Source: Guillardia theta CCMP2712 (Eukaryota; Cryptophyceae; Pyrenomonadales; Geminigeraceae). Taken from it: a stretch of 44,170 bases of DNA. The notes beneath the pieces are model-generated. The model did not search any database and was not told the DNA's origin. It saw only the letters and a list, made by a program, of their open reading frames with translations. The stretch covers positions 1,042,672-1,086,841 of the forward strand of contig NW_005434662.1 in the NCBI RefSeq assembly GCF_000315625.1, read 5' to 3'. Within the stretch, counting starts at the first letter, position 1. Every line of letters begins with the position of its first letter. The position numbers and the translations under genes are program-made. Positions 1 through 9,310 of this stretch are shown here, piece after piece.

Positions 1-200
1 GACCTGCAGCTTCTCAACGGGTGGGGGGTGGGGGGGAAGGAGCAGGAGGAGGAAGGAGGAAGAGGGAAAAGGAGGAGGAGGGAAAGAGCAGCATCAAGAG
101 GAGGGGGAGAGGGAAGACGAGGGAGGGGGGAAGGTAGAGGAGGTGATATCGATGACAACGACAATGGATATGGTTTCAACAAGAGCGCCGCAGCTTTTAC

Positions 201-2152
201 CGGCCGTTTGAAAGACTTGAGAGCGTTGATATCCTGTAAACAGCATTCAATCATCCTCACCCTCTCCTCTCGTCTTCTCTTCACCTCTGCGATCACCGGG
301 GCTCCCCGTTGGTCCCTCGGCTGAACTTGCGATCAACCCACATCCCTTCCACTCCTCCTCCTCCTCCACCACCACCACCACCACCACCACCACCACCTCC
401 TCCTCCTCCTCCTCCTCCTTCATCACTCCCACCACCACTTCTCCTGTTCCTTCTCACCATGTGCCAGAAAATTGCAGGCGGATATTTCTCTGTGAGGTGC
501 TGCAAAGGTGAGATTACACAGGATAAGTTGCACGCTATTCCACAAAAGAAATTCTTATGAAGATCATATGGTTGTACAAACGCAGACACTGTGTAAACAT
601 ATTCGTGTACAGGCATACCAACATCGTGTACCAATGACATCCAAAAACATCACTAGCAGTTTCATCTTGTACAAAAATTATGAAATTGCCAACCTCTGGT
701 GGGACCGGCATGATCTGAACAGCAATTGCTGCCTGCAGAAAGTTTGAGAAATAGCGTTTCCCACATCCGTAGAACTTCTGCAACTTCACTCTACTCTCCA
801 CGTGCTCCTCCGCTCCATCGCTCGCTTCTACATCCTTCCCCTCTCAACTTGCTCCTCCTCAGACTTACTGGGGGTTCAGACGAGATGCCCAGCGCATGCA
901 CGATGGCTCCTCCCGAGGAAGCGCCGAGAGCGACAAGCTGCAGGCGAATCAGGGGAGAGGATGGAGTGGGAGGAGAGGACAGGAATCTTCTCGAGATTGT
1001 TGGTCTTTCTGAATGATTCCACTGCCTTCTTGATACGAGCTAAGGGGAAAGTGAGGATATGAAACACTGAGAGGGAGGGAGAGGAGGAGAGGAAAGGAGG
1101 GAGGGAAAGGGAGGGTGCGAGGGAGAGGGAGGGAGGAATGGAGGGAAGGGGAGATAGGGAAGGAAGGAGGGAGGGAGAGGGATGGAGAGGGAGTACGAAA
1201 GGACATTATCCAGAAAACGTCTGCGCAAGAATTCGGCAGGAATGAAGCAGGGGGGAGGGAAGGAGCAAGGTGAGCTGGAGGAGAGGACGCGCGGGAAGGT
1301 TGAAGAAGAGAACAGGGGGAAGAGGCCTTCGGGACAACATGACAGGAAGAGCCGATGCTCACCGACATCGTCTTGTGGGTTCCAACACTTGCTGCCTCGG
1401 TCTTGACTCGTGACTGCTCTCCTACATTAGAGGAAACAAGAGGAGGACGTCGTGAAGCGAGTGAACATGAAAGAGGAAGGGGAGGGAGGAGAGAGAAGGC
1501 AGAGGAGAGACGTACAAGCAGCGACGGAGACGGGGAGGTAGCAGAGAGCGAGAGCGAGAAAAGTAGGGGAGGAGGAAAAGGAGACGGAGTGGAGAGGGGG
1601 AGGGAGAAGGAGGGTATATGTAAAACACTCAGCAACCTGCAACGACTGAGAGTCCCTTATCGAGAGCCGTTGAGACTATCTTCCTTTCTATTGGCAACCC
1701 AATACATTCCTGTGTTTGACAATGATATCCCTTCCTTGCTCCCTCCCCTTCCTCGCTCCCCTGGCTCTCTGGCTCCCTTCCCTCGCTTTCCTTCTTTCCC
1801 TCCCCCTCTCCTCCCTCCTCCCTCCTTTCTCCCAGGCACGAGGATTCAAGGAGGGCGGTCACAACACCTTACAGTCGTCGCTCTTGTCGAAGAAGTCAGT
1901 AGCAGAATGAGAGCAGCCTGCGCTGCTGTCAGTCCCTGACCCTCCTCGCAACATCTCGATGTTGCCACCGTGAGCAAGGAACAGGATGGCACGAGATGTC
2001 TTTCCCCGAGCTTTCTCGACTGTCTGATAAACCTGTACGTTTGCAAACAAGTCGTTCAGCTCAAGGAGTTAACATCACTTCGCAGCTCAAACACCATTTC
2101 GATCCCCGAATCGGATAGGGTTGTCTTGATTCCTCGGACAGACTGAACCGCC
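201..2152 (-). CDS. Alpha/beta-hydrolase-fold protein, 3' end beyond the left edge
   Basis: Spliced minus-strand gene, in-phase exons at about 2152-2074, 2032-1969, 1917-1868, 1679-1637, 1413-1363, 1039-981, 937-869, 732-619, 499-458, 320-285 and 233-201. Joined, they read FLAHGCSHSATDF, then TSQDRGSKCWNP, then the nucleophile elbow LGASSGG (GxSxG), then QIMPVPPE, then YPPAIFWHMPRDQ. This order is typical of an uncharacterised eukaryotic alpha/beta-hydrolase family in which HGC.HS, SSQDR.S.CW, ALGASSGG and PPT.FVHMPRD are conserved. The Ser of GASSGG is the expected nucleophile; the His of the triad is not seen and may lie off the window. All junctions are GT-AG and keep phase. The first exon and N-terminus are uncertain. 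A hydrophobic segment (TCIIVATALVVVFFVTTF) near 2541-2470 on the same strand may be a membrane anchor in an upstream exon. Substrate unknown. Confidence 0.72.
354..421. repeat. (CCT)n/(CCA)n microsatellite inside an intron
   Basis: Tract of CCT and CCA triplets. On the minus strand it is GGA/GGT-rich and lies in the hydrolase intron between the exon ending at 458 and the exon starting at 320. Open frames translating it as poly-Pro or poly-Gly are artefacts of the repeat. Confidence 0.85.
1062..1190. repeat. Polypurine GGGA/GAGG tract in an intron
   Basis: Almost pure purine run made of GAGG and GGGA units. It falls in the long hydrolase intron (1040-1362), where it forms the pyrimidine-rich side on the transcribed strand. 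No coding signal. Confidence 0.8.
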
Positions 2153-2936
2153 TCTCTACTCTCGCTCTTCTTGCTTTCTTGCAACCTTCAAAAAGATAGA
2201 GTGAACGGATCTCACAACCACAAATCTGCTTCAACGTTGTTTTCTCTTCAGCACTGTGAGAAGCTCTTGTGGCTTCAACTCCTGCATGAGATCGATTTTT
2301 GTTCCCACCTGTGACATTTTACATCTCACCACTCACAGAAACAGGACGAGTTTGTGTCACACTTTCTCTCAAATCTACTTCAAGCCCCTGCTGCTTTGTT
2401 GTCGAGCTTGATCCAGTCGCTGCGAACTATTCACAATCGGGGACGTCAAAACGAGTGTCTCAAACCAAATGTTGTGACAAAAAAGACGACAACAAGAGCA
2501 GTCGCAACTATGATACACGTCTTGGTCGTGTGATCATTCATGGTCTGTCGGCATGTCAGATCGGACATCATCTTCAACCTATTCCGCACCGGATGTCTCG
2601 GTTTCTTTGGACGCATCCTGCAATCACCGTCAACACCCTCGAATATCCCACAAGGACACGTCATGCTCAAGTAAAGATGAAACTTGGTGGTCCTATCACA
2701 GTGTTTCGATGATCTGAGACCTAAGGTTGTCGTTGGATAAGAATCATCGGAGATAGACAGCTCTTTCCCGTGCACAACATCAGTCTATCCTCTGCATCTG
2801 CATCTGCTTATCCTTCTGATCATCATCTCCTTCGGTTTCATCGTCCTGCAACCTTCACCGTTCTCCTGTCCTCCTCTTGTACATCTTCATCGCCTTCCTT
2901 CCCTGGCACATCCTAGTCATCCCGTTCCTGCTGGGG
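2153..2936. other. Upstream region of the hydrolase gene, first exons unresolved
   Basis: Minus-strand pieces that look coding occur here: around 2190-2250 (ending LYLFE before a GT) and 2541-2470 (a hydrophobic run after an ATG). They could be N-terminal exons of the hydrolase, but I could not join them in one phase with confidence. The rest, 2780-2936, shows nothing recognisable. Confidence 0.35.
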
Positions 2937-3275
2937 TGCAAGGCCATACATAGGGGTACTTTATAGGTGAATAAGAAGGGTGGGTGTGTACAAGTGAAGG
3001 GGTGATATTTGACTACAAAAGGGGGGTAGACATGGTTTGTTGCCCATAGGGCTCCGAGTAGGAAGGGGTCGTGATGAAAAGTGGGGTGTTCTGCCTAAGA
3101 AATGGGGGTATGTTTAACAAGGGGTGGGTCTCAACACATCCCCACTTAGGAGGGGGTAGGGTATATTCTATGTTTGGGTGGGTACTTCATTGGAAACATC
3201 GAGGGCGTAGATGAGAGGGGTACTCCGCAGTGGGTGGGGTTGAGGATTGGGTGGGGTGCTCCCAGATCGCCCTTT
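2937..3275. repeat. G-rich dispersed repeat, copy 1
   Basis: Strand-asymmetric block with GGGG(T) runs every 10 to 40 nt. Part of it (about 3066-3115) aligns by eye with 5907-5960: both read G-TGATG, then GGGGTG-TTCTGC, then GAAATGG-GGT. Followed by an AT-rich stretch with TATAT repeats (3296-3372). No coding signal. Confidence 0.55.
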
Positions 3276-3517
3276 GTTTGTTTCCCGATGTTGGATTCAA
3301 ACTTTACTTTTTAATAACAAATATCAGTAAAATTTCAATTATATTATATTATATTCAAATTTGAAAGTTCATAATCGAACAAAATAACCAACTATTTCGA
3401 CAACTACAGATTGAGGACGTATGTCCAACCCGGTTCCGAAAACGACTAAAGTTTTGCAAGGAGACCGGAGGATGGCTGGGAGATCGTTGTTGAGATTCCT
3501 CCCACCAGTATGAAGTT

Positions 3518-3680
<163 letters not shown>

Positions 3681-4068
3681 GTCAACAGGAGAGGAACAGA
3701 AAAGAAGAAAGGGAGTAGGAGCATGAAGATGATTGCACTAATGGTCCAGAGGCATTGCTCGTTGTGACCATCACCACTCTGTATACTGCATTACACCAAC
3801 CATGACTTGCTCAAGTATTGTACTCAGCATCCCTGGATAGAAGCTGCTTCGATCACCTGGTTCTCGCTTCTTAGCTTCCATACTACTTGCTGTTCACACC
3901 ACCTTTCATGTCCTGAATACTAACTACAATTGTACATGCACTTGCTAGTATCATTTGTTCAGAACACCACCTGTTTTCTTTTTAGCAAACCGCGATTCAC
4001 TTTCCGTTGATTTCGGAACATGCATAAGACACTGACTTGAATTGTTTGGAAAGAATCGGATCAATCAA

Positions 4069-5164
4069 ATGAGGCCGCTTCCTTTGAACAGAATGTCCCT
4101 TCTTGCCCTTGCGCTCGTGCTCTTTCAAGGTCGTTGGAACCTTTGTTCTATCATTTGTTTGCTAACATAATGAGATATAGGGGCCCACGGTAAAGAAAAC
4201 AGCGTACCTGTGCAGAAAGGCCCGAACGGGTACGGAAATAGAGTGTGAAGAGTTTTTACACAGCTCTGATGTTCGTTTACAGAAAACCTCTGCCGTCTTG
4301 CTCCGAGGCGACGAATTGCTTCGATTGTTTTGTACAGCAGGTGATTCTCAGTTCTGGCTGCCCTTGTCCGTGTTGGCATGCGTATTTTGTTTGGCCCATT
4401 GCAAATTCTGCAGGACGAGAGAGCTTGCTTAACTTGCCTGACAAGTCAACATTTTGACATGGAACGTGATAGGAATGTTATCCTAACCCTCTTGGTGGTG
4501 ATCCGATCTGTTCTCCTTGTGGCTGGTGTTCACACAGTAAGGAGACATTCATATTTCATGCTCGTGCTCAACTTTGCTGCAGACCACAGCGCAAGCTGGA
4601 CTGCAGATGTCAAGGGGACTTGTGTGATAGCCCCCGTCGGAATGTTCGATTTTTGTCAGGTATCTTGCCTTACGAATCTCCTCCTCCTCACTCCGATCTC
4701 AGCTAGTGGATCCTGGAGCGGATAGATACTGCCCGGAGTCTGTCTGTAAGGTCGGCGACTTTGGCTGCGCCTGCAAGGACAATGTCTGTCCAGGTTGAGG
4801 ACTGAACGGCACTTGTTGTTTGTGACTGGTGACCCGGGTTCACAGCGATTGAGAAGCTGATCGGTCTCTTCACCTTGGAAGGGATCTGGCTTATTCTCCT
4901 CACAACTCTTGCCATTGGCGTATGCGTTACAACGCTCTGTATCTGGTCGATCTGTTGTTCGAGGCAGCGCCGTGTCATCATCGTCAACTACTATGACCCT
5001 GAGGTATGTCTGATCCGATTCACCTCCTCTTACCTTGTCGGACGGTCACTTTGTGCGTGTATAAACAGAACGGTAGAGCTGCACTCCATGACGTCGTCAA
5101 CGGCCCTGCACAGGGCGGCCTGCAAGTTAACGGCGCGACAACGGCATACACTCGCTTCCAGTAA
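4069..5164 (+). CDS. Small cysteine-rich type I membrane protein
   Basis: Eight exons join in one phase: 4069-4129, 4181-4229, 4283-4340, 4414-4465, 4583-4659, 4703-4793, 4846-5003 and 5069-5164, giving 213 residues. All introns are GT-AG and 44 to 117 nt. The product has a signal peptide (hydrophobic MSLLALALVLFQGAHG), then an ectodomain with paired cysteines (CSEATNCFDC, ACLTCL, CPESVC, CACKDNVC), one membrane span (about 138-160, ILLTTLAIGVCVTTLCIWSICC), a basic SRQRR stop-transfer and a tail of about 50 residues. I recognise no family. The cysteine pattern and topology suggest a disulfide-bonded cell-surface or endomembrane protein. Individual splice sites are predictions; consistent phase across seven introns is the main support. 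Confidence 0.72.
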
Positions 5165-5400
5165 CTTAAGTATGATTAGTACCGCTTTCTGCCTGTCCCG
5201 TGAGTCAGGCGGTTTACTGCGGCCTACAGTGGCACGGTGGCAGCCTGTGCTATACTAGTAATTCCGAACGGTCCAGGCCGCCGCGGCCTGCTTGTTGCCA
5301 GCCTGTCACAGTGCCGCGATCATCCGGGCCCGGGGGCGGCAAGCATGGGCCGGGCAGCCTCCGTGACAAGTTGTGTGGGGCGGCTCAGTTAATCATCGGT
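5165..5400. repeat. GC-rich palindromic element
   Basis: Directly after the gene end comes GC-rich DNA with self-complementary words such as GGCCGCCGCGGCC and CCGGGCCCGGG. The same vocabulary (CCGGGCCC, CCGATCGG, GTCACGGCGG) recurs at 36480-36545, 38820-39540 and 41980-42380. No coding signal. Confidence 0.5.
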
Positions 5401-5497
5401 TTAAAATGAGGCTCTCATAAACTTCATATCTCAAGCAGTTCAGTCAAGAAAACTCACTGAGAGTCTGTGGCAGTGGCATTCGAGTCTGTTCCCGCAT

Positions 5498-5581
5498 AAC
5501 TTGTACCGTACGGTACTGGTTGTACCAACTTGAACCTGACGGTAGTACGGTACGGTACTGTACGGTATGGTACGGTACGGC
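5498..5581. repeat. CGGTAC-rich patch
   Basis: Repeated overlapping TACGGTACGGTAC words. The reverse-complement wording CCGTACCGTGCCGTACCG appears at 38845-38865 at the edge of another GC-rich element. From 5582 to 5790 the DNA is AT-rich with nothing recognised. Confidence 0.6.
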
Positions 5582-5799
5582 AGAAAGTACTACCAGTTCA
5601 GTGACCGTCTGCTATCCGTATTTGTAGGCCGATGTCAAATTTGAGTTTTAGAGTTACTCTTTAAAACCAGTTCTTCAAATGTCTGTTGATATTTCAAAAT
5701 GTTTACTGCTGAAATCAATATATATAAAACTTTAGATTATAAGTCCTTTATTTCTTTGTATGAAAATTGAAAAACATTTTAAACAAGTGTACCATGGCT

Positions 5800-6570
5800 T
5801 GTCATTGATACGACCCCCCTACCCCCACCCACACGATGCCGTAACCGTCCCGTCGATTCCTCAAAACGCTGGGTAGGTCCTCTATATATTGGTGCGGGTA
5901 AGGAGGGGTGGTGATGTCCATTGAGGGGTGGATTCTGCATTATGAAATGGAGGGTCCTTTTCAGGCTCTTGACCTCTTTCGAGCAGGGTGGGTAGTCACT
6001 TCGTGGTGTTGATTGTCGGAGGTGGGGTGGCGGGGCCATGGGAGGTATGAGGGCGATGAGCATCCAGTTGATATTTGTGGGGTCGGGTAGTAGATTTGGG
6101 GGTGGGGTGGTATTTTCATGGTAGGTTTTCAATTAGATGTGCAGGGTGGGTCCCGGGACTGTCCGAAGTGGAGGGGGTACAGGGTGGCTGGATGGGAAAA
6201 TGGGGCGGCAGGTGGGTGTTCACGCTCTGAATGGTGGGTACTTTTGAGGTCATACGGAGGGGTCAAAGCGAGGACAGGGGGTTGGACAGCACGGGTATTG
6301 GGAGTTTTGTGGGTACCACTGAGATTGGGAGGTAGAAAGAGGGGTGGGGGTGGGAATGGAGGGGTGGTGGGTTTCAAATATTTAGGAGCGACAATGCCGG
6401 GACGGAGAGCAAGGATGTATGTGGGAGGCGAGGAGGAAGGAAAAGGACGGAAGATGCAGATGTTATGGAGAAAAGAGTCGAGCTGGAGGAATGAGCGCAG
6501 GAAGAGGATAGGGATGAGGCACAAGACGCCAGGCCACAAAGGGCATGAAGACGAACAAGTCATGCGCAGT
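5800..6570. repeat. G-rich dispersed repeat, copy 2 and extension
   Basis: Second large block with GGGGT runs on the plus strand, similar in part to copy 1. It is preceded on the plus strand by a C-rich stretch (5812-5832), so the edge has opposite strand bias. Open frames through it are glycine/valine-rich or proline-rich with no domain. From 6571 to 6977 I see nothing apart from the upstream region of the next gene. Confidence 0.5.
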
Positions 6571-6977
6571 AGCATGTAGGATGGGAGATGAGAACAAGGA
6601 TAGATGTTTATTTTGAGTAAGGAAATAGTTGCAGATGATCGAGTCCTTGGGGGGCTGGAATGATTTGAGGGTTAAATAGACAGCTAAGTTCTAGTCGTAT
6701 TTCTCTTTGCAACACATCCTCCCCCCACACCCCCAGGTCATGGTCGTGAAGGAACACGAATGGGAGACAGAGGAAAATATTACAGTGTGTGGGGGCTCAT
6801 GCACTCTCAATTTATCAAGCCGATAATATGCAGTCTCTCGAGCGACAAGTGTGAGAGAAAGGGTTGTTCCGGGTGTAGAGAAAGATATTCCTTGTTTGCT
6901 GATGACAGCCGTTAATCTTTCGCTTCAGATCTCTTGTTTCAGATCACTTTGCTGCCTCGAGCGCGTTTTGCTCGATC

Positions 6978-8396
6978 ATGAAGGTCACACGAAAGTGTGG
7001 AGATCTCCAGTGTGTCTGTGCTTGTCAGAACATAGCAGTACATTCACAGGAACCTCAACTCCCTCAAGGGTAAAGAAGGAGAAGCTTGTTTCAGACTGCA
7101 TTGTGATTGATTTTGAACAGGTTTCACCTCCTCGTCAAGATTGTATCGCATACTCCATACAAGTTCGCGTACTCTTGGACTGCCCCTGGCTCCTCACATC
7201 CCTTTGATGAGTTTGACTTGGAATCATGTCTGCAGAAGGCATCGATGACGGGAATGGCGAAGGATGTGTTGTCAGATGTCTTGCAAAATCACAAGATGAA
7301 TGTGAAGACAATGATGACAGAGTGGGCGAGGAAGAAAGAGACGGAGAGCAGGCAGAGTAATGGACACAGCGACTACCATGAGCAGATGAGCAAAAATGCT
7401 TCTCTGAGCTCCTCGTTCCCCAGCATGTCCAACAGAGATCACCCTCAAAACCACCACGGCATCGAGCTTGAAAGTCCTCCCGCAATCGCACCGCAGGAAG
7501 ACCTGTGCGGCATACAAGGCTGCGTCTGCGAGACTGAGGGACTTCACATCCATCAGCAAGAGCCGAAGCTACCACAAGGGTGAGGCGCTAACTGCTTGTC
7601 GAGCTTGAATGCCCTCGTTGACTCGAGTGATGGTGCAGATTCTACCTATCAGTGAAGAAAGAAAAGTCAAAGCTGGAGATGAGGTGGAAGCTGCCTGGGT
7701 CAAGTGATTTGTTGAAGGAGAATGCGATAGAGCGGGAGCTGCGGTCGACATCACCTGCCAGCGCGATGAGTGTGGACGAGTTTGAGAGATTTGTCGACCT
7801 GTTTGTGCAGCACAAGATCAACGTAAAGGCTTACGCGGCGAAGGAGTGGAGCCGGAGGAAGAAACTCGATTCTTTAGCTCAGACGAATAGGCACGAGGAA
7901 TGGGATGTGATGATGGACCCTAAGACAGGTCAGGATGCCCGCGGGGTGCCGGAAGAGAACGTTGCTCTACTTGTCAAACCAAACTTTGGAGATGTCAACA
8001 ACGAGCGGACTCTGATCTTCGACTCCGGAGACTTTTGTCCCGCATGTGGCAAAGACTTCTCTCACATCGCGTAAGTACTCGTTGCTTGTTGCTCATTGCG
8101 CGCGTTCGTCCACCTGACTCGTATGATGAAGTAGAATCGCCACTCGACGCAACTCGATGCTCAAGCACCTCTACCACTTCAAGAGGACAGGCTACTGTAA
8201 GTTCTCGCGCTACAACTTCAACGCCATGGGCCCAGCAGCGGTCAACGACCATGCAGACGTCGCTGAGAGCTCCGACCTCCTGCTCAACTCGTCGCAACAG
8301 CTGCTGTCCGGTATGGACTTTGAAAGCCATCCGCTCAACGACAGCGCCGCTACCATGATGAACGACCGATCGCACGAGTGCTACATGTCAAACTCG

Positions 8397-8452
<56 letters not shown>

Positions 8453-8456
8453 CGAC

Positions 8457-8488
<32 letters not shown>

Positions 8489-9128
8489 GGGCGAGGGCGG
8501 GGGCGGGGGCGGGGGCGAGGGCGAGAGGTCGCCTCCGCGCCGGAAAAGAGGGCGTCCAAGGCTCCCCTCCTCCAAGTGCAGCCGATGTGGCAAGTGGCGG
8601 AGGCTTCGTTCTCGTTTCGGGACTGATCATGATCGACCCTTCTTCTGCGCCATGCTGTCAAACACCAACTGCTCCATGGATGAAGTGCCGGCCCACCGCC
8701 CGCGCGACTTGTTAGAGGGCGAGAAAGACAGGGAGAGGGGCAGGGCAGCGCACAAGCGACCCCGCTCGTTCCCCGACACGGACAGAGATGAAACAGACTC
8801 GGGCGGGAGGGCAGAAAGTCTGACGAGCAAGAAGGAGAAGTTGGAAGTCTGCACGTGGCAGAAGAACTTCGAGATGCTCAAGGACTTCAAGCAGAAGCAC
8901 GGGCACCTGTTCGTCTCCCAGAGCTCCAAGTCTCGCTTCTTCCACCCTCAGCTGGGACGATGGGCCAGCTGGCAGAGGACGCTGCTCAACAAGGGAGAGC
9001 TGCAGGCAGAGAGGAAGCGATGGCTGGACGAGATCGGCTTCTGCTGGAATGGCAGGGAGGTGGTCAAGATCATCGGCCGCTCCACCAAGAAGAGAAAGCA
9101 CAGGGACAAGCACAGGGACAGCCACTGA
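6978..9128 (+). CDS. Nuclear protein: duplicated N-terminal domain, CW zinc finger, helicase-associated (HA) domain
   Basis: Four exons (6978-7069, 7121-7579, 7639-8070, 8135-9128) give 658 residues. The N-terminus holds two copies of a domain: Cys motif (CGDLQCVC / CGIQGCVC), H..EP.LPQGF, V.....PGSS, then a helix (NHKMNVKTMMTEWARKKE / QHKINVKAYAAKEWSRRKK). A phase-2 intron sits after LPQG in both copies. LPQGF...V recalls a methyl-CpG-binding (MBD) start, a tentative comparison. Next come a CPACGKDF...H...C motif, an Asp run and Gly-Glu run (about 414-455), a CW-type finger (C..CGKWRRL ... FFC ... C, about 474-513) and an HA-like domain (WQKNFEMLKDFKQKHG ... LGRWASWQR, about 566-632). CW fingers read histone H3K4 methylation in known proteins, so a chromatin role is inferred. 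The start ATG follows no obvious upstream exon. Confidence 0.8.
8395..8518 (+). repeat. Coding (GAC)n and (GGCGAG)n microsatellite
   Basis: Inside exon 4 of the CW/HA gene, about 20 GAC/GAT codons are followed by alternating GGC GAG and GGC GGG codons. It gives an acidic run and a Gly/Glu linker before the CW finger. Length variation here would not shift frame. Confidence 0.9.
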
Positions 9129-9310
9129 GTCGTGTTACTTCCTTCCCCTTCCCCTTCCCCCCTCCCCTTTACCTCTTTCCCCTCCTTTCTCCCCTCCTCC
9201 CCACTTGCCTCCCTCCTCTCGCACTCCATCCTCTCTTGCGTGCTGGACACATCCCAAACACCGAACTTCTGTCATTATGTAGATTCTCTAAAGTACATGT
9301 TAATGTCAGC
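9129..9310. other. Convergent 3' region, CT-rich
   Basis: Spacer between two genes that end towards each other. It contains a CCTTCCCC-rich tract (9137-9235). No gene seen. Confidence 0.7.

Noticed and set aside
247-640. Poly-Val, poly-Glu, poly-Pro and poly-Gly frames
   Set aside because: They arise from the CCT/CCA microsatellite, which lies in an intron of the minus-strand hydrolase gene.
6118-6579. 153- and 148-codon frames in the G-rich block
   Set aside because: Composition follows the G-rich repeat; the two strands are equally open, which argues against coding.
8350-8715. Arg-rich, Ser/Pro-rich and Ala-rich frames across the GAC/GGCGAG tract
   Set aside because: Shadows of the coding repeat in the CW/HA gene; only the plus-strand acidic frame continues into domains.
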